DNA of 64,000 bases from Leptospira stimsonii (GCF_003545875.1 NZ_QHCS01000002.1:755001-819000), one strand, 5' to 3'; positions 11,543-22,136 are shown, counted from the stretch's first letter. The notes: generated by a model from the letters alone, not told the origin. Program-made: numbers and translations.

Positions 11543-11875
11543 ATGATGGATTATGGTTTTATTACGTTGTTTTTGACGATGCTCTTCGGTTTTGGATCTC
11601 TTTTTGGTTTTTTGCATCTTGTATGGAAACAGCTTTTCTCCCAGTTGGAAGAATCCGAAAAGGAAAGAAAGGCGGATCTTTTTACGGTGCGCACTGAAAT
11701 ACGATCCGATCTGATGAATGTAAAGTCGGAGTTAAAAACCGAGAGTCTGAGGCTGGAATCCAGATTAGATCGTTCTATTTCGGCACTCGGAGAAAGAATC
11801 GATATACTCGTGGATCACTTTTCTCTTCGTTTGATGACGGAAACCCCCAAACGGAAAAAACGACTTCAAGGTTGA
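11543..11875 (+). CDS. Small membrane-anchored coiled-coil protein
   Basis: A 110-residue protein with one N-terminal transmembrane segment (ITLFLTMLFGFGSLFGFLHL) followed by about 75 residues of charged heptad-like helix (KADLFTVRTEIRSDLMNVKS onward). It resembles the many small bacterial proteins with a membrane anchor and a cytoplasmic coiled coil. No specific family was recognised. Two ATG codons in a row (11543, 11546) could both serve as start. A bidirectional terminator lies 44 bp downstream. Confidence 0.6.
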   Translation: MMDYGFITLFLTMLFGFGSLFGFLHLVWKQLFSQLEESEKERKADLFTVRTEIRSDLMNVKSELKTESLRLESRLDRSISALGERIDILVDHFSLRLMTETPKRKKRLQG

Positions 11876-11918
11876 GTTTTCAATTTTCTTACTTTCGAAA
11901 GTCTTTCGTAATACTCTT

Positions 11919-11949
11919 AAAAAAACTCGGAAGTGATCCGAGTTTTTTT
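11919..11949. terminator. Bidirectional Rho-independent terminator
   Basis: A run of A, a 5-bp GC-containing stem extended by A/T pairs (AAAAAAACTCGG / CCGAGTTTTTTT), a 7-nt loop and a run of T. It lies between the coiled-coil gene (plus) and lysS (minus) and can serve both. Confidence 0.85.
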
Positions 11950-12000
11950 AATAAGATTTCAATGTCTAAACATCAATTTTGGTCTTCGTGAGATTCTCAA

Positions 12001-13497
12001 TCATTCCGGGCGCATCAGAGGAAAAAGAATCGTATCTCGAATCGAATGCGAATTGGTAAGAAGCATCACCAAACGGTCAATTCCGATTCCTAAACCGCCC
12101 GTAGGAGGCATTCCGTATTCCAAAGCGCGGATATAGTCCTCATCCATCATAAACGCCTCGTCGTCTCCTGCATCTCTTTGTTTTACTTGTTCTTCGAATC
12201 TTTCTTTTTGATCAAAAGGATCGTTTAATTCCGTAAATGCATTTCCGATTTCTCTTCCAGCTACGTAGGGTTCGAAACGTTCAACAAAACCCGGTTTTTC
12301 TGGATTGGATTTTGCGAGGGGAGAAAGTTCCGTCGGATAATCGGTGATAAAGACCGGTTGGATGAGATTCGGTTCTGCCTTGTCGGAAAAAACTTCGTCT
12401 GCCACTTTCCAAATGCTGTTACATTTTGAAACGTCCACTTTCAACTCTGCGGCTTTTTTCTTTGCCTCTTCCAAAGTTTTGACCTGACTAAAATCGATTC
12501 CGCTGTATTCTTTGATGATGTCTACATACGTGACTCTTCTCCAAGGCGGGGAAAGATCGATTAAATCTTTTCCATATTGTATCTTCAGAGTCCCACAAAT
12601 CTTTTGCGCTAAATATGTGATGAGTCTTTCGGTCAGATCCAACATCGATGCCATGTCGCCGAAGGCCATATAAGCTTCCAGCATCGTAAATTCCGGATTG
12701 TGTTTGGTGGAGATCCCTTCGTTTCTAAAGTTTCGATTGAGCTCGAATACCCGGTCCATTCCACCTACGATGAGTCGTTTGAGATAGAGTTCCGGTGCAA
12801 TTCTTAAGAATAATTGCATATCGAGAGTATTGTGGTGTGTGACGAACGGCCTCGCCGCGGCCCCACCGGCGATCGGTTGCATCATCGGAGTTTCCACTTC
12901 CAAAAATCCTTCGTTGGTCAGAAAACTTCTGATTTCAGAGACGATCTTGCTGCGGGTGATGAATGTTTCTCTGACAGCGTCGTTGACGACTAAGTCCACA
13001 TAACGCATTCTATATCTTTGTTCTACGTCGGCGAACGCGTCATAGATGACCCCGTCTTTTTCTTTTACAACGGGAAGAGGACGAATACACTTTGCGAGAA
13101 GTTCCACCTTCGTTAGATGTAAGGTGATTTCCCCTTTCTGAGTCGTAAAAAGGTATCCCTCCAATCCGATGATATCTCCCAAGTCGAGAGATTTGAAGAT
13201 CGCATACGGCGCTTCACCGAGGTCGTCTCTGGTCGCATAGAGTTGAATGATTCCTGTGCTGTCTTTGAGATGAGCAAAACTCGCCTTTCCCATAACTCTT
13301 TTGGAATGTAGTCTTCCACCCAGTTTGTAGATCGTTTCCGGTCCTGTCGGAGATGTTTCAAACTTTTCAACGATCTCTTTGGATTTAGAATCCGGAAAAA
13401 AACGAACAGGGTAGGGATTGATTCCCTGTTTTTTGAGTTCCTCGATTTTTTGGATTCTTTGCTGAATGAGCTCGTTTGATTCTTTTGCGTCTAACAT
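12001..13497 (-). CDS. lysS: Lysyl-tRNA synthetase, class II
   Basis: A 498-residue enzyme that charges tRNA-Lys. The N-terminal OB-fold anticodon-binding domain (VMGKASFAHLKDSTGIIQLY) is followed by the class II catalytic core: motif 1 region FLEVETPMMQPIAGGAAARP, motif 2 FRNEGISTKHNPEFTMLE and motif 3 GGLGIGIDRLVMLLT. The length is usual for bacterial LysS. The gene begins 7 bp after the preceding membrane-protein gene on the same strand, so the two are probably co-transcribed. Confidence 0.97.
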   Translation of the reverse strand: MLDAKESNELIQQRIQKIEELKKQGINPYPVRFFPDSKSKEIVEKFETSPTGPETIYKLGGRLHSKRVMGKASFAHLKDSTGIIQLYATRDDLGEAPYAIFKSLDLGDIIGLEGYLFTTQKGEITLHLTKVELLAKCIRPLPVVKEKDGVIYDAFADVEQRYRMRYVDLVVNDAVRETFITRSKIVSEIRSFLTNEGFLEVETPMMQPIAGGAAARPFVTHHNTLDMQLFLRIAPELYLKRLIVGGMDRVFELNRNFRNEGISTKHNPEFTMLEAYMAFGDMASMLDLTERLITYLAQKICGTLKIQYGKDLIDLSPPWRRVTYVDIIKEYSGIDFSQVKTLEEAKKKAAELKVDVSKCNSIWKVADEVFSDKAEPNLIQPVFITDYPTELSPLAKSNPEKPGFVERFEPYVAGREIGNAFTELNDPFDQKERFEEQVKQRDAGDDEAFMMDEDYIRALEYGMPPTGGLGIGIDRLVMLLTNSHSIRDTILFPLMRPE

Positions 13498-13504
13498 TAC
13501 GATT

Positions 13505-14155
13505 CTATTTTCCTGGGAGTATTTGATAAAACGTTCTGGCTAAGTTTGTAAACACGAGTTCGAATCCTTCTTCGGTTAAAAACCAATTGGATAGATTCGT
13601 CCGATCCGCGAGAGGAACGATATGGACCTTGAGACCGGCCGGTCCTAAAACAGATTCGTAAATTTTTTGATTCAGCGACGATTCGAATCTTTTGGAGAGG
13701 ATCAGAATATTCTTCAATTGTCGATCCAGACAAATTTTCAAAAGCGATTTCGAAAAATTCTTCGCGCCCGCAGGGTATGGTTCGAGTTTATAGATGAGAA
13801 TTTTGGATTCATCCACACCAAGAGCCACGAGAGAACTTTGGATTTCCTGGGTAAGTTCCAAACCGATTCCTACATTGGAATTTGCGGTTGCAGGAGAATA
13901 GAGGACGATTAGAATCCCTGCGTAACCTTTTTTAAAACCGTCGGCCGCATTTTTGAGAATGTCGCGCGGAAGTGTTTCCTTTACTTCCAATACGAGAGCG
14001 TCGCTTTTGGGAAACGGGCTGTCTTTGATTAAGAAAAGAGGGGAAAGAAAAACGAATCCAGAGATCAAAAGAAGACAGAGGAAAAATCCGGAAAAGAATA
14101 ACCGCGCTTTGTACAAAACTTCCTGTACGGATACCGGTCCTGGATTTGCAGACAT
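13505..14155 (-). CDS. Single-pass membrane protein, possibly YdcF/DUF218-like
   Basis: A 216-residue protein with one N-terminal membrane segment (FFSGFFLCLLLISGFVFLSP) and a periplasmic domain with alternating strands and helices: DALVLEV, AGILIVLYS, LVALGVDESKILIYKLEPYP, NILILSKRFESSLNQKIY and LKVHIVPLADR. The order of these elements resembles the DUF218/YdcF-ElyC fold, but the usual catalytic-looking residues of that family are not evident, so this is a tentative fold assignment. It lies immediately upstream of lysS (7 bp), in the same direction. Confidence 0.6.
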   Translation of the reverse strand: MSANPGPVSVQEVLYKARLFFSGFFLCLLLISGFVFLSPLFLIKDSPFPKSDALVLEVKETLPRDILKNAADGFKKGYAGILIVLYSPATANSNVGIGLELTQEIQSSLVALGVDESKILIYKLEPYPAGAKNFSKSLLKICLDRQLKNILILSKRFESSLNQKIYESVLGPAGLKVHIVPLADRTNLSNWFLTEEGFELVFTNLARTFYQILPGK

Positions 14156-14286
14156 ATAGAACGAGAGTTTTTCCCAGGAACCAAATTACAAGAGGAATTT
14201 AGAGGCGCTCAAGTCGTTGCTTCCCACAAAGGGTTTCCTTTTGGAAACTTGCAGAGATACAAGACCCGAAGTGAAAAAAGTCGGGA

Positions 14287-16503
14287 TCAATGAATCTGAT
14301 CTTTTTCCGATGAATCGTTTCCGTAAAGCACGGCGGCTTCCAGTTCAATTGTAACCCTCGGTTCAACGAATTGGGCGACGGTTTCCACGATTTCGGCTGG
14401 AGGTTTGTTCAGTGAAAGCATCAGATCTTCCCAACTCGCCCTGAGTCCGATAAACTTCGCGATAGCGTAACCTAACATCAACGCGTTTGCGAGATTATAA
14501 AAAGAATAAGCCCAGTTTCTATGGAGGTAATTCGTAACAAAACCGAAAAATAGCTGGGCCATAAGCGCGTATTCCGCGATTACATACAGAGCAGGCATTG
14601 CGGTTCTTCCGATGACCTTCGGCGTTCTGCTGAATGGGATTTGTTTTCCGGTAACCGCTTGGTTCAAAGACATCAGAACTCCGGCGAGATTCACGGGAAT
14701 GAGAAGTAAATTGAGGGCATAAACTCGGAAGACGTCCATCCAACGATAGCCCATTTCCACGAGATCCATTCCGTAGAGAAAAAAGTATGGAAGAGAAGAG
14801 ATGGCAATCCAATAGGTTTCCATTCCTTCTCCGAGTGGACTTCCCATTAAAATTACCAATCCAATATTCACCGCCGCGATCGAACCGAGATAGTGGACCC
14901 GAAAGAATGCTTCCACAAATTTTGCAAGACTCCAAGGCCATTGAAATACGTGGCGCAAAAGTTTCGGAAGAATGATCAATCCACCGTTTGCCCATCTTCT
15001 TCTTTGGATCAAAAGGGAACCAAAATCCGCAGGTGTTGCGCTGTAAGCAAGACGTTCCGGATAGTTGTATAAATTCCAATTTACGTCTAAAAGATCGATA
15101 CTGGATTCGGTATCTTCGATGACTGTATTGTCTTGGATATAACGATGAATTTTGTATCCTCGTTCCTCATAGACGGTGCAGATATCGAGAAGCGCTTTGT
15201 ATCGGAGCATTGCGTTGGCGCCGACCCAAAAGGTCGCTCCAAAATGAGTAAACCCTTGGTGAATCTGATACTGAATATCTGTGGTCGCTCCAGCCATTTG
15301 TTCCAGAAGGTTAGGGGCCCCGGGAATTGCGCTATAAGGAGTTTGTGCCACTGCAACTCGTTCGTTCTTGGGAGAGGCCATGACCTTCGCCAATTTTAAA
15401 ACGTAGTCCGGAAGAAGGGCGCTGTCTGCGTCTAAAGTAATTAAAAATTCAGCGGAAGGGATTTCAAAAGAAGCGTTCGCTTCCTCCGTTTCTTCCAGAA
15501 AAGTTCCGTGCGATTCTTCTCTTTCCTTCCATTTCTTTCCTAAAAGATAGATGTAACTGTTCAAGTTCATCGCTTTGTTCGGAAGGTGGGAAAGGTTGAG
15601 ATATTTTTTTCTTTCAAAGCTGGTGAATTGTACGGAAAAAAGACAGGCAAGACGATTGTATTCCTTTTCGATTCTTTCAAGGGAAGCTCCGCCTTGGGAA
15701 AGAAGATTCTCCAACTCTAAAATTCTTTCGGAATGCAATTCTTCCCATTTTGCAAAAAAACGGTCCCGCATAAAGACGCGTGTATGTTCCGGGAGTTCTC
15801 TTTTGATCGAATGATCGTCATAGTTTAGAATCCGATTTTGAAACCAAAGAGAGACGTTTTGGTAGTGGCGAATCAGCTCTTCGGTCTCGATCGAAAAATC
15901 AAGAGAACCCATACGTTTGCGTTTTAAGAATTCCGCTTTCGCCGTTGCAAACGGAGCGCACGCTTCTTCGAATTCTTGTTGAAGCGAAGTCGGAAGATTT
16001 CTCATCTTCTGAAGGGCTTCGAAATCGGAATAGTTTTTCGGTTGTGGCGGATCGTCGATCAGGAGTACCACTCTTCGATTCGGATAGTCCTGGAGTGCCG
16101 CGGATAAGAGAGTTTCTCGAACGATATCCAATTCTTCCTTATAGGAAGGCACCAATACCGCTAAGGGAGGGGAATCGACCTGGTAGATTTCTTCTAATTC
16201 TTCCCGTTCCGGCGGATTGTGTTTTAAGAGCCTTTTGAAATAACCAAGACGGGTAAATTGATAAACGAAGTTCCCGTAAGTGAGCAACGTGATAATGACG
16301 ATAAAAGCGATTTGGCCGATGGCGGCAAAAGGCCTGTGATCCAGGATTTCTTCCACGAGAATTTGAAACATCTCGATGCACGCAAAGACGCAGGAGACGA
16401 TCGTCAGAAAAAGGAAAATGCGTGTGATCCAGATCTGGTTGCTATAATACCGATTTGTCTTCAAATTCATGGATTCTGCTACGAGAGCTGGATTCTTTCT
16501 CAT
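14287..16503 (-). CDS. Large membrane GT2 glycosyltransferase (cellulose synthase-like)
   Basis: A 738-residue protein with two N-terminal membrane helices, a large cytoplasmic GT-A domain and about five C-terminal helices. GT2 landmarks are LAVLVPSYKEELDIVRETL, VVLLIDDPPQP, LITLDADSALLPDYVLKLAK (nucleotide-sugar/metal Asp residues), the acidic acceptor-site segment DNTVIEDTESSIDLL, and QRRRWANGGL (the Q..RW motif of processive synthases). A stretch at about 180-340 inserted between the first strands is unusual and largely helical. The product polysaccharide is not identifiable. A polysaccharide deacetylase gene lies directly upstream on the same strand (16611), a pairing often seen in exopolysaccharide loci. 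Confidence 0.85.
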   Translation of the reverse strand: MRKNPALVAESMNLKTNRYYSNQIWITRIFLFLTIVSCVFACIEMFQILVEEILDHRPFAAIGQIAFIVIITLLTYGNFVYQFTRLGYFKRLLKHNPPEREELEEIYQVDSPPLAVLVPSYKEELDIVRETLLSAALQDYPNRRVVLLIDDPPQPKNYSDFEALQKMRNLPTSLQQEFEEACAPFATAKAEFLKRKRMGSLDFSIETEELIRHYQNVSLWFQNRILNYDDHSIKRELPEHTRVFMRDRFFAKWEELHSERILELENLLSQGGASLERIEKEYNRLACLFSVQFTSFERKKYLNLSHLPNKAMNLNSYIYLLGKKWKEREESHGTFLEETEEANASFEIPSAEFLITLDADSALLPDYVLKLAKVMASPKNERVAVAQTPYSAIPGAPNLLEQMAGATTDIQYQIHQGFTHFGATFWVGANAMLRYKALLDICTVYEERGYKIHRYIQDNTVIEDTESSIDLLDVNWNLYNYPERLAYSATPADFGSLLIQRRRWANGGLIILPKLLRHVFQWPWSLAKFVEAFFRVHYLGSIAAVNIGLVILMGSPLGEGMETYWIAISSLPYFFLYGMDLVEMGYRWMDVFRVYALNLLLIPVNLAGVLMSLNQAVTGKQIPFSRTPKVIGRTAMPALYVIAEYALMAQLFFGFVTNYLHRNWAYSFYNLANALMLGYAIAKFIGLRASWEDLMLSLNKPPAEIVETVAQFVEPRVTIELEAAVLYGNDSSEKDQIH

Positions 16504-16610
16504 CTAAATTGCACTGAATCTACTATATCAAAAATTACCCTTCGTTATGTAATTCATAATTATTTTCGACTGAAGGAAATTTTTATCAAGTTTCGAAAAT
16601 TTAAAGAATT

Positions 16611-17507
16611 CTAATAAGAATACGGCGAGTTTCCCTGAGTAGACTTCTGTGTCTTTTGACATACGATGTAACGTGGATTTTCCAATTGTTCAACAAACGT
16701 TGCAAGATCGCATTTTCCATCGATAAAGATTCTTTTTACGTGAAACGGATCGTCCCCTGGGACATTGGCGCCGTCTTCCGTTGTGAGGAGCGCTTTGTAA
16801 CCGGAACGTTTTGCCAATTGAACTAAGGTTTCATTGTACCAACCGCAAGGCCAAGCCAGATAATCGATCGGAATTCCTAACTTTTCTTCTAAGATCTTTT
16901 TGGATTCTCTGAGTTCAAAGAGTGCTTCTTTGACGCTCTTTCCAGGAACCTTCTTATCTACCCAGGTTACAAGATTGTCCTTTGGATCCCAGGGATGACT
17001 ATAGGAGTGGGAACCGATTTCGAAAAGAGGGTTTGCAGAGAGTTCTTTGATATCGGACCATTCTAGATATACGCCATTTCCGATTCCTTTGGGTCCCGAG
17101 ATGATCCAGAAAGAAGCGGGGAATGAATGTTTTTTGAGAATCGGGACCGCGTTTAGGGCATTCTTCCAGCCGTCGTCAAAGTTAAGCGCGATCGAACGAT
17201 CGGGAAGAGTTGTTCCCTTCTTCATATAAAGTAGGAGTTCTTTCATGGAAATCGGATGATATCCGTGTGAGGAAAGGTATTCCATCTGTTCCTCGAACTT
17301 TTTTAGGGAGATGACCGTTTCTCCCGGTTCCCGATCGTTTTCGGTTACGATTTCGTGGTAGATCAGAACCGGGATTCCTTTGGTATTCGAGACTTTCGAA
17401 GTGTTCGATTCTTTTGCCGGAGCACTGCAAAAGGCAAAGTAAGAAAGTAAAATCAAAACAAGCCCGAATCTGGAGAAGTTAAGAATTTTGGATACGATCG
17501 AATTCAA
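16611..17507 (-). CDS. Polysaccharide deacetylase (NodB domain) lipoprotein
   Basis: A 298-residue protein, TTG start, with a hydrophobic N-terminus ending FAFCSAP, a plausible lipobox. The NodB fold shows GIPVLIYHEI, SIALNFDDGWKNALNAVPIL (metal Asp-Asp), FPASFWIISG, GSHSYSHPWDP (metal His residues) and IDYLAWPCGWYNETLVQLAK. It is closest in layout to PgaB/IcaB-type N-deacetylases of poly-GlcNAc. It lies 107 bp upstream of the GT2 gene, supporting a joint role in making and modifying a surface glycan. Confidence 0.82.
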   Translation of the reverse strand: MNSIVSKILNFSRFGLVLILLSYFAFCSAPAKESNTSKVSNTKGIPVLIYHEIVTENDREPGETVISLKKFEEQMEYLSSHGYHPISMKELLLYMKKGTTLPDRSIALNFDDGWKNALNAVPILKKHSFPASFWIISGPKGIGNGVYLEWSDIKELSANPLFEIGSHSYSHPWDPKDNLVTWVDKKVPGKSVKEALFELRESKKILEEKLGIPIDYLAWPCGWYNETLVQLAKRSGYKALLTTEDGANVPGDDPFHVKRIFIDGKCDLATFVEQLENPRYIVCQKTQKSTQGNSPYSY

Positions 17508-17536
17508 AGGTTACCTCGCGTTTAGATGATCTAGGA

Positions 17537-18043
17537 TCAACTCTTAAAGGGCATATCACCCAAATAATTCTTCTTACCGATATCCACTCCGTTGTGACGT
17601 AAGATGGAATACGCGGTTGTAATATGAAAATAAAAATTCGGGATGGCGTGTTGAATTGCAAATTCTTTTCCGGTGAGATATTTTCCTTCCCAGCGTGGTT
17701 GTGAGATCCTACGATCGATGGCTTCGTTGAAATCCTTCTCCGTAAACGTTTCGAGATAAGAGAGGACGGATTGAATTCTTTCCTGAAGTTCGTGAAGTGT
17801 TTTTTCCTGGTCTTCGTGTTTTGGAGCTTCCTTCCCGGTCAAACGAGATACGCCTAATTTTGCGGTGTCGCAGGCGATCTGCACTTGTTTGATCAGATGA
17901 AACTGATCGAGAGCCAGCCTTGAATTCAGAAGAATCTCGACTTCTACCTTTTTTGTTTCCGCGTGGGAGGCGCCTTTTTCCAAGAGAACGCTAAGATTTT
18001 TGAGCATTTTGGAGAACTGAAGAATTGTGATTTCGTATAGCAT
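17537..18043 (-). CDS. DUF1993 family protein
   Basis: Using the ATG at 18043, preceded by TTAGGAAAATC, the protein is 168 residues: a helical bundle beginning MLYEITILQFSKMLKNLSVL and ending with HAIPNFYFHITTAYSILRHN and GVDIGKKNYLGDMPF. These C-terminal features match DUF1993, a DinB-like helical family of unknown function. The frame is open further upstream to 18466, but that extension is basic, has no ribosome site and is probably not translated. Confidence 0.75.
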   Translation of the reverse strand: MLYEITILQFSKMLKNLSVLLEKGASHAETKKVEVEILLNSRLALDQFHLIKQVQIACDTAKLGVSRLTGKEAPKHEDQEKTLHELQERIQSVLSYLETFTEKDFNEAIDRRISQPRWEGKYLTGKEFAIQHAIPNFYFHITTAYSILRHNGVDIGKKNYLGDMPFKS

Positions 18044-18702
<659 letters not shown>

Positions 18703-18751
18703 TTGCAATGGACAGGATGTGAGAGGACTCTTGGGAGTCAAGGAATTCCGA

Positions 18752-19426
18752 TCAAACGAGTTCGTATTTCTTTCGAGTCTTTCTGTCATCCGGATCGATT
18801 TGAATTTTTTCGGGATGAAAGACGATATTCCAATAACGCTTGGAATAAGCAAAGATTCCAATGGAGAGAATGAGGACAAGGACGTATCCGGAATATTCAG
18901 GATGTTTTAGTAAACTCTCTCCGTCGATCTGCATCTCGATCAAAGGGATGCACATATACCAGAGAACAGCGATCGCCACGAGTCCAACTCCGAACTTTCC
19001 CCACCAATTCGGTTTTCCCTGAATTCCTCTCTTTAGATAGAGAAAACTTCCCAACCAAACCCCCAAAATTTCTCGGATCACATACGCGATGAGAATCCAG
19101 GAAGGAAAACGGAAGTAGTGAACGATCACAGAAAGCCCGCCAACTGTGACGATCTTATCGCAGACCGGATCCAGATAACGTCCCAAGACGGATTCTTGGT
19201 TGAGAAGACGTGCCAAAAAACCGTCGAGATAATCAGTGATCACCGCAATGATACAAGTAAAGACGGCGTAGAGTAGGAATTCCGTTTTTTCCGGATCTTC
19301 CATATAAGTCTTAGTAAAAGTGATAAAAAAAGGCAGAAGGAAAACCCTGCTCACGGAGAGAAAGTTCGAGATCGTAAAGATTCGATCTTCTAAGAGTTCC
19401 TTTGGCTTTTTTTCCTGAATGATCAT
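18752..19426 (-). CDS. CDP-alcohol phosphatidyltransferase (PgsA-like)
   Basis: A 224-residue integral membrane enzyme. The complete family signature D-x2-D-G-x2-A-R-x8-G-x3-D-x3-D is present as DYLDGFLARLL, then GRYLDPVCDK. About five membrane helices follow the usual pattern. It most resembles PgsA, which makes phosphatidylglycerol phosphate from CDP-diacylglycerol, although cardiolipin or phosphatidylcholine synthases share the motif. It lies alone between two tRNA genes of opposite strand. Confidence 0.85.
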   Translation of the reverse strand: MIIQEKKPKELLEDRIFTISNFLSVSRVFLLPFFITFTKTYMEDPEKTEFLLYAVFTCIIAVITDYLDGFLARLLNQESVLGRYLDPVCDKIVTVGGLSVIVHYFRFPSWILIAYVIREILGVWLGSFLYLKRGIQGKPNWWGKFGVGLVAIAVLWYMCIPLIEMQIDGESLLKHPEYSGYVLVLILSIGIFAYSKRYWNIVFHPEKIQIDPDDRKTRKKYELV

Positions 19427-19570
19427 TCTTGTTTCGTTCCAATATTTTTATCAGAAGAATTTTGTATTCCAGTAAATGAAAGATTAGAATTCCGGACCAG
19501 AATTTTTCGGACTTATTTGTTTGAAATCGGTTGACCGTACACCTTCGTTTGAAAAAGTATCAAAGGAACA

Positions 19571-19645
<75 letters not shown>

Positions 19646-19720
19646 AAGATTCTTCTTTTCTAAACTTACTCTTCAACTTACAAGCATTTGGACTCGAAGC
19701 TTTCGAGCGAGAGTGTTTTT

Positions 19721-20740
19721 TTAGATATATTCTTCCCCGTCTTTTTTGACGAAGATGGTTCCTTCTTCTTCCAATTCGCGAACGAGATTCAAAATGATGT
19801 TTCTCGCGTCGTTGATTTCGCGTAAGGTGAGTTTTCCTCGGATATCCATCATATCCATAATTTCGGCCGCGCGGTTTCTGGACATAGCGTTAAGAAAGTG
19901 ATTTCTGAGTTCGTCTCCGGAGCCTCGGAGCGCCATACTCAGGGTTTCGTCGTCGTTCAAACGATTGATAAGAATCCGCATCTCCTTTTGATCCAAACCA
20001 AGAACGTCTTCGAAGGTGTATAACTTTTCTTTGACTTGTTTTGCGAGTTCCGGAGAATTCGCTTCGAGTTCTTTGAGAATGTTCTCTTCCTGGGATTTGT
20101 CCATGTGGTTAAGAATGTTCGCCAAGGCTTCCGCTCCGCCGGCTTCGCTGTATTCGGAACGATCTCTCTGTTCATATTTTTTCTTTAAGACTCTGGCGAT
20201 TTCTTTGATCGCGTCCGGATGCGTTTTTGTCGTGTTCGCCAAACGATAGGCGACACTCGCCTGCAATTCTCCCGGAAAGAATTTTAAAATGTCGGCCGCT
20301 TTTTTGGGAGTCATAAACGCAAGTGTGACTGCGATCGTCTGAGGAGATTCGTGCTGGAGAAGACTTGCGAGAACTCCGGGTTCCGCTTCGCTTAGAAAGG
20401 AAAAATCGTCTTCGATATCTTTTCGGGAAAGTTTTCCTAAAATATTCTCCGCTTTTTCCTTTCCCATGGAGTGCTGGAGAATTTCTCTCGCGGCGTCCAT
20501 TCCCCCTTTGATTTCACCTTCGCCGGGAAGAACCGAATTCTTAAATTCTAATAGAACGTCTTCTTTTTCCTTTTTGGAGATGGTCTTGATCTGCGCCATC
20601 TCGAGGATGATCTCTTCGATCATAGAGTCGTCTAATTTGGAAAGAACCTTGGCAGCGTCTTCTTTGTTAAGCGACAAGAGGAGAAGCGCTGATTTTCTGA
20701 TTTTTTCTTTTCTTGCACCGGAAGCTGATTCTTTATCCAC
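19721..20740 (-). CDS. fliG: Flagellar motor switch protein FliG
   Basis: A 339-residue FliG of normal length, GTG start at 20740 with AAGGA upstream. Visible are the N-terminal domain (KSALLLLSLNKEDAAKVLSK), the middle domain with HESPQTIAVTLAFM (the EHPQR-like surface patch that contacts FliM) and the C-terminal torque-generating domain (ILINRLNDDETLSMALRGSG, then HFLNAMSRNRAAEIMDMM). FliG couples stator ion flow to rotor rotation. It starts 12 bp after the stop of the pyruvate dehydrogenase E2 gene, on the same strand, so it is likely read through from the pdh operon. Confidence 0.97.
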   Translation of the reverse strand: MDKESASGARKEKIRKSALLLLSLNKEDAAKVLSKLDDSMIEEIILEMAQIKTISKKEKEDVLLEFKNSVLPGEGEIKGGMDAAREILQHSMGKEKAENILGKLSRKDIEDDFSFLSEAEPGVLASLLQHESPQTIAVTLAFMTPKKAADILKFFPGELQASVAYRLANTTKTHPDAIKEIARVLKKKYEQRDRSEYSEAGGAEALANILNHMDKSQEENILKELEANSPELAKQVKEKLYTFEDVLGLDQKEMRILINRLNDDETLSMALRGSGDELRNHFLNAMSRNRAAEIMDMMDIRGKLTLREINDARNIILNLVRELEEEGTIFVKKDGEEYI

Positions 20741-20752
20741 AAAATAAAATCC

Positions 20753-22114
20753 TTAACCTGTTAGTAGGCGAAGGGGATGTTCCGTAAATTCTCGAAATGA
20801 AGAAAGAAATCTAGCTCCGGTGGCCCCGTCGACAACTCTGTGATCGCAGGAAAGAGTGACCGTCAAGGTCTTTCCGGCGATGAGACTCCCTTCCCGAATC
20901 ACCGCTTTTTCCACAAGAGCGCCTACCGCGAGGATAGCCGCTTCCGGTTCGTTGATGACCGCAGTGAAGGAAGAAATTCCGAACATTCCGAGGTTGGAGA
21001 CGGTAAAGGTTCCGTCCGTGTATTCCCCCGGTTTGAGTTTTCTTTCTCTTGCTCGGGAAGCAAGTTCTTTTATCTCGTGACTGATCTCTGTTATCGTTTT
21101 CTGATCCGCGTTTCGAACATAAGGAGTGATGAGTCCGCCGTCGATGGAAACCGCTACACCGATGTCGATTCTTCCGTGTTCGAGAATATGATCTTCTCTC
21201 CAAGAAGAATTGACCTCGGGAACTTCCTTCAAACATAAAGAACAAGCCTTAAGAATTAGATCGTTCACGCTGATCCTCTCGTGACCTTCGAGTTTTAGAT
21301 CCTTGTTGATCGAATTTCTGAGTTTGTCGATCGGATCCGCGTCGACTTCCATCGAAAGATAAAAATGAGGAATTGTGGAAGTGGAGTGCGCGAGTCTTGT
21401 CGCTATGGTCTTTCTCATTCCGGTGAGTTCTAATTTCCGATCTTGGCGTTTTACAAAACCGATTCCTTTTTTTCCTCCTGATTCTTGAAAGGAAAGAATG
21501 TCTCGTTTGAGGATTCTTCCCCCGGGACCGGAGCCGATCACTTCGTCTAAATTGACTCCGTTTTGAAGTGCGAGATTTTTTGCAAGTGGAGACGCTTTGA
21601 TCGGAGCGCCCGCATTCCCGCGGCCCATAAATTCTATTTTTTCTCGGGATGCGTTTTTGTGTCCTGGAGAATTTTGTAATCCGGTATCTATCGATTCTTT
21701 ACCGGAAGAAGGAGTGGAAGAGGAGACCTCTGCCTTTATCGGCGACGTTTCCGATTGGGAAACATCGGAAGACGCGTTCGACGCTGAAGTTGGCGGAGGG
21801 CTCGAAGTCGATGCCGATTCTTTTTTTGTAGGGACCGCTTTCTTTGCGGTTTCGACTAACGCGGAAACGTCCTCTCCTTGTTTCCCTATAATCGCAACGG
21901 GGGATCCAACCGGAAGAAGAGATCCTTCGGGTGCGAGAATTTCAAGAAGAACTCCGCTTTCAAAGGCTTCCATCTCCATGACCGCCTTATCGGTTTCTAC
22001 TTCCGCCATAATTTCACCAGGAGAAACGGAATCTCCGTTTTTTTTGAGCCAACGGACGATCTTTCCTTCTGTCATCGTCGGACTGAGTTGAGTCATTTCA
22101 GCAATTTTAGCCAT
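20753..22114 (-). CDS. pdhC: Pyruvate dehydrogenase E2, dihydrolipoamide acetyltransferase
   Basis: The ATG at 22114, preceded by AAGGAATATTC, gives 453 residues starting MAKIAEMTQLSPTMTEGKIV. The lipoyl domain carries the lipoylated Lys in EVETDKAVMEMEAF. A Ser/Thr/Pro/Ala-rich linker follows, then the E1/E3-binding domain (ASPLAKNLALQNGVNLDEVI, GSGPGGRILKRDI) and the catalytic domain with the active-site SCDHRVVDGATGARF. A longer in-frame extension to 22276 overlaps pdhB and is rejected. It transfers acetyl groups from E1 to CoA. The order is E1alpha-E1beta-E2, and no E3 gene is in this window. Confidence 0.95.
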   Translation of the reverse strand: MAKIAEMTQLSPTMTEGKIVRWLKKNGDSVSPGEIMAEVETDKAVMEMEAFESGVLLEILAPEGSLLPVGSPVAIIGKQGEDVSALVETAKKAVPTKKESASTSSPPPTSASNASSDVSQSETSPIKAEVSSSTPSSGKESIDTGLQNSPGHKNASREKIEFMGRGNAGAPIKASPLAKNLALQNGVNLDEVIGSGPGGRILKRDILSFQESGGKKGIGFVKRQDRKLELTGMRKTIATRLAHSTSTIPHFYLSMEVDADPIDKLRNSINKDLKLEGHERISVNDLILKACSLCLKEVPEVNSSWREDHILEHGRIDIGVAVSIDGGLITPYVRNADQKTITEISHEIKELASRARERKLKPGEYTDGTFTVSNLGMFGISSFTAVINEPEAAILAVGALVEKAVIREGSLIAGKTLTVTLSCDHRVVDGATGARFLSSFREFTEHPLRLLTG

Positions 22115-22136
22115 TTTGAATATTCCTTGCGCTCGT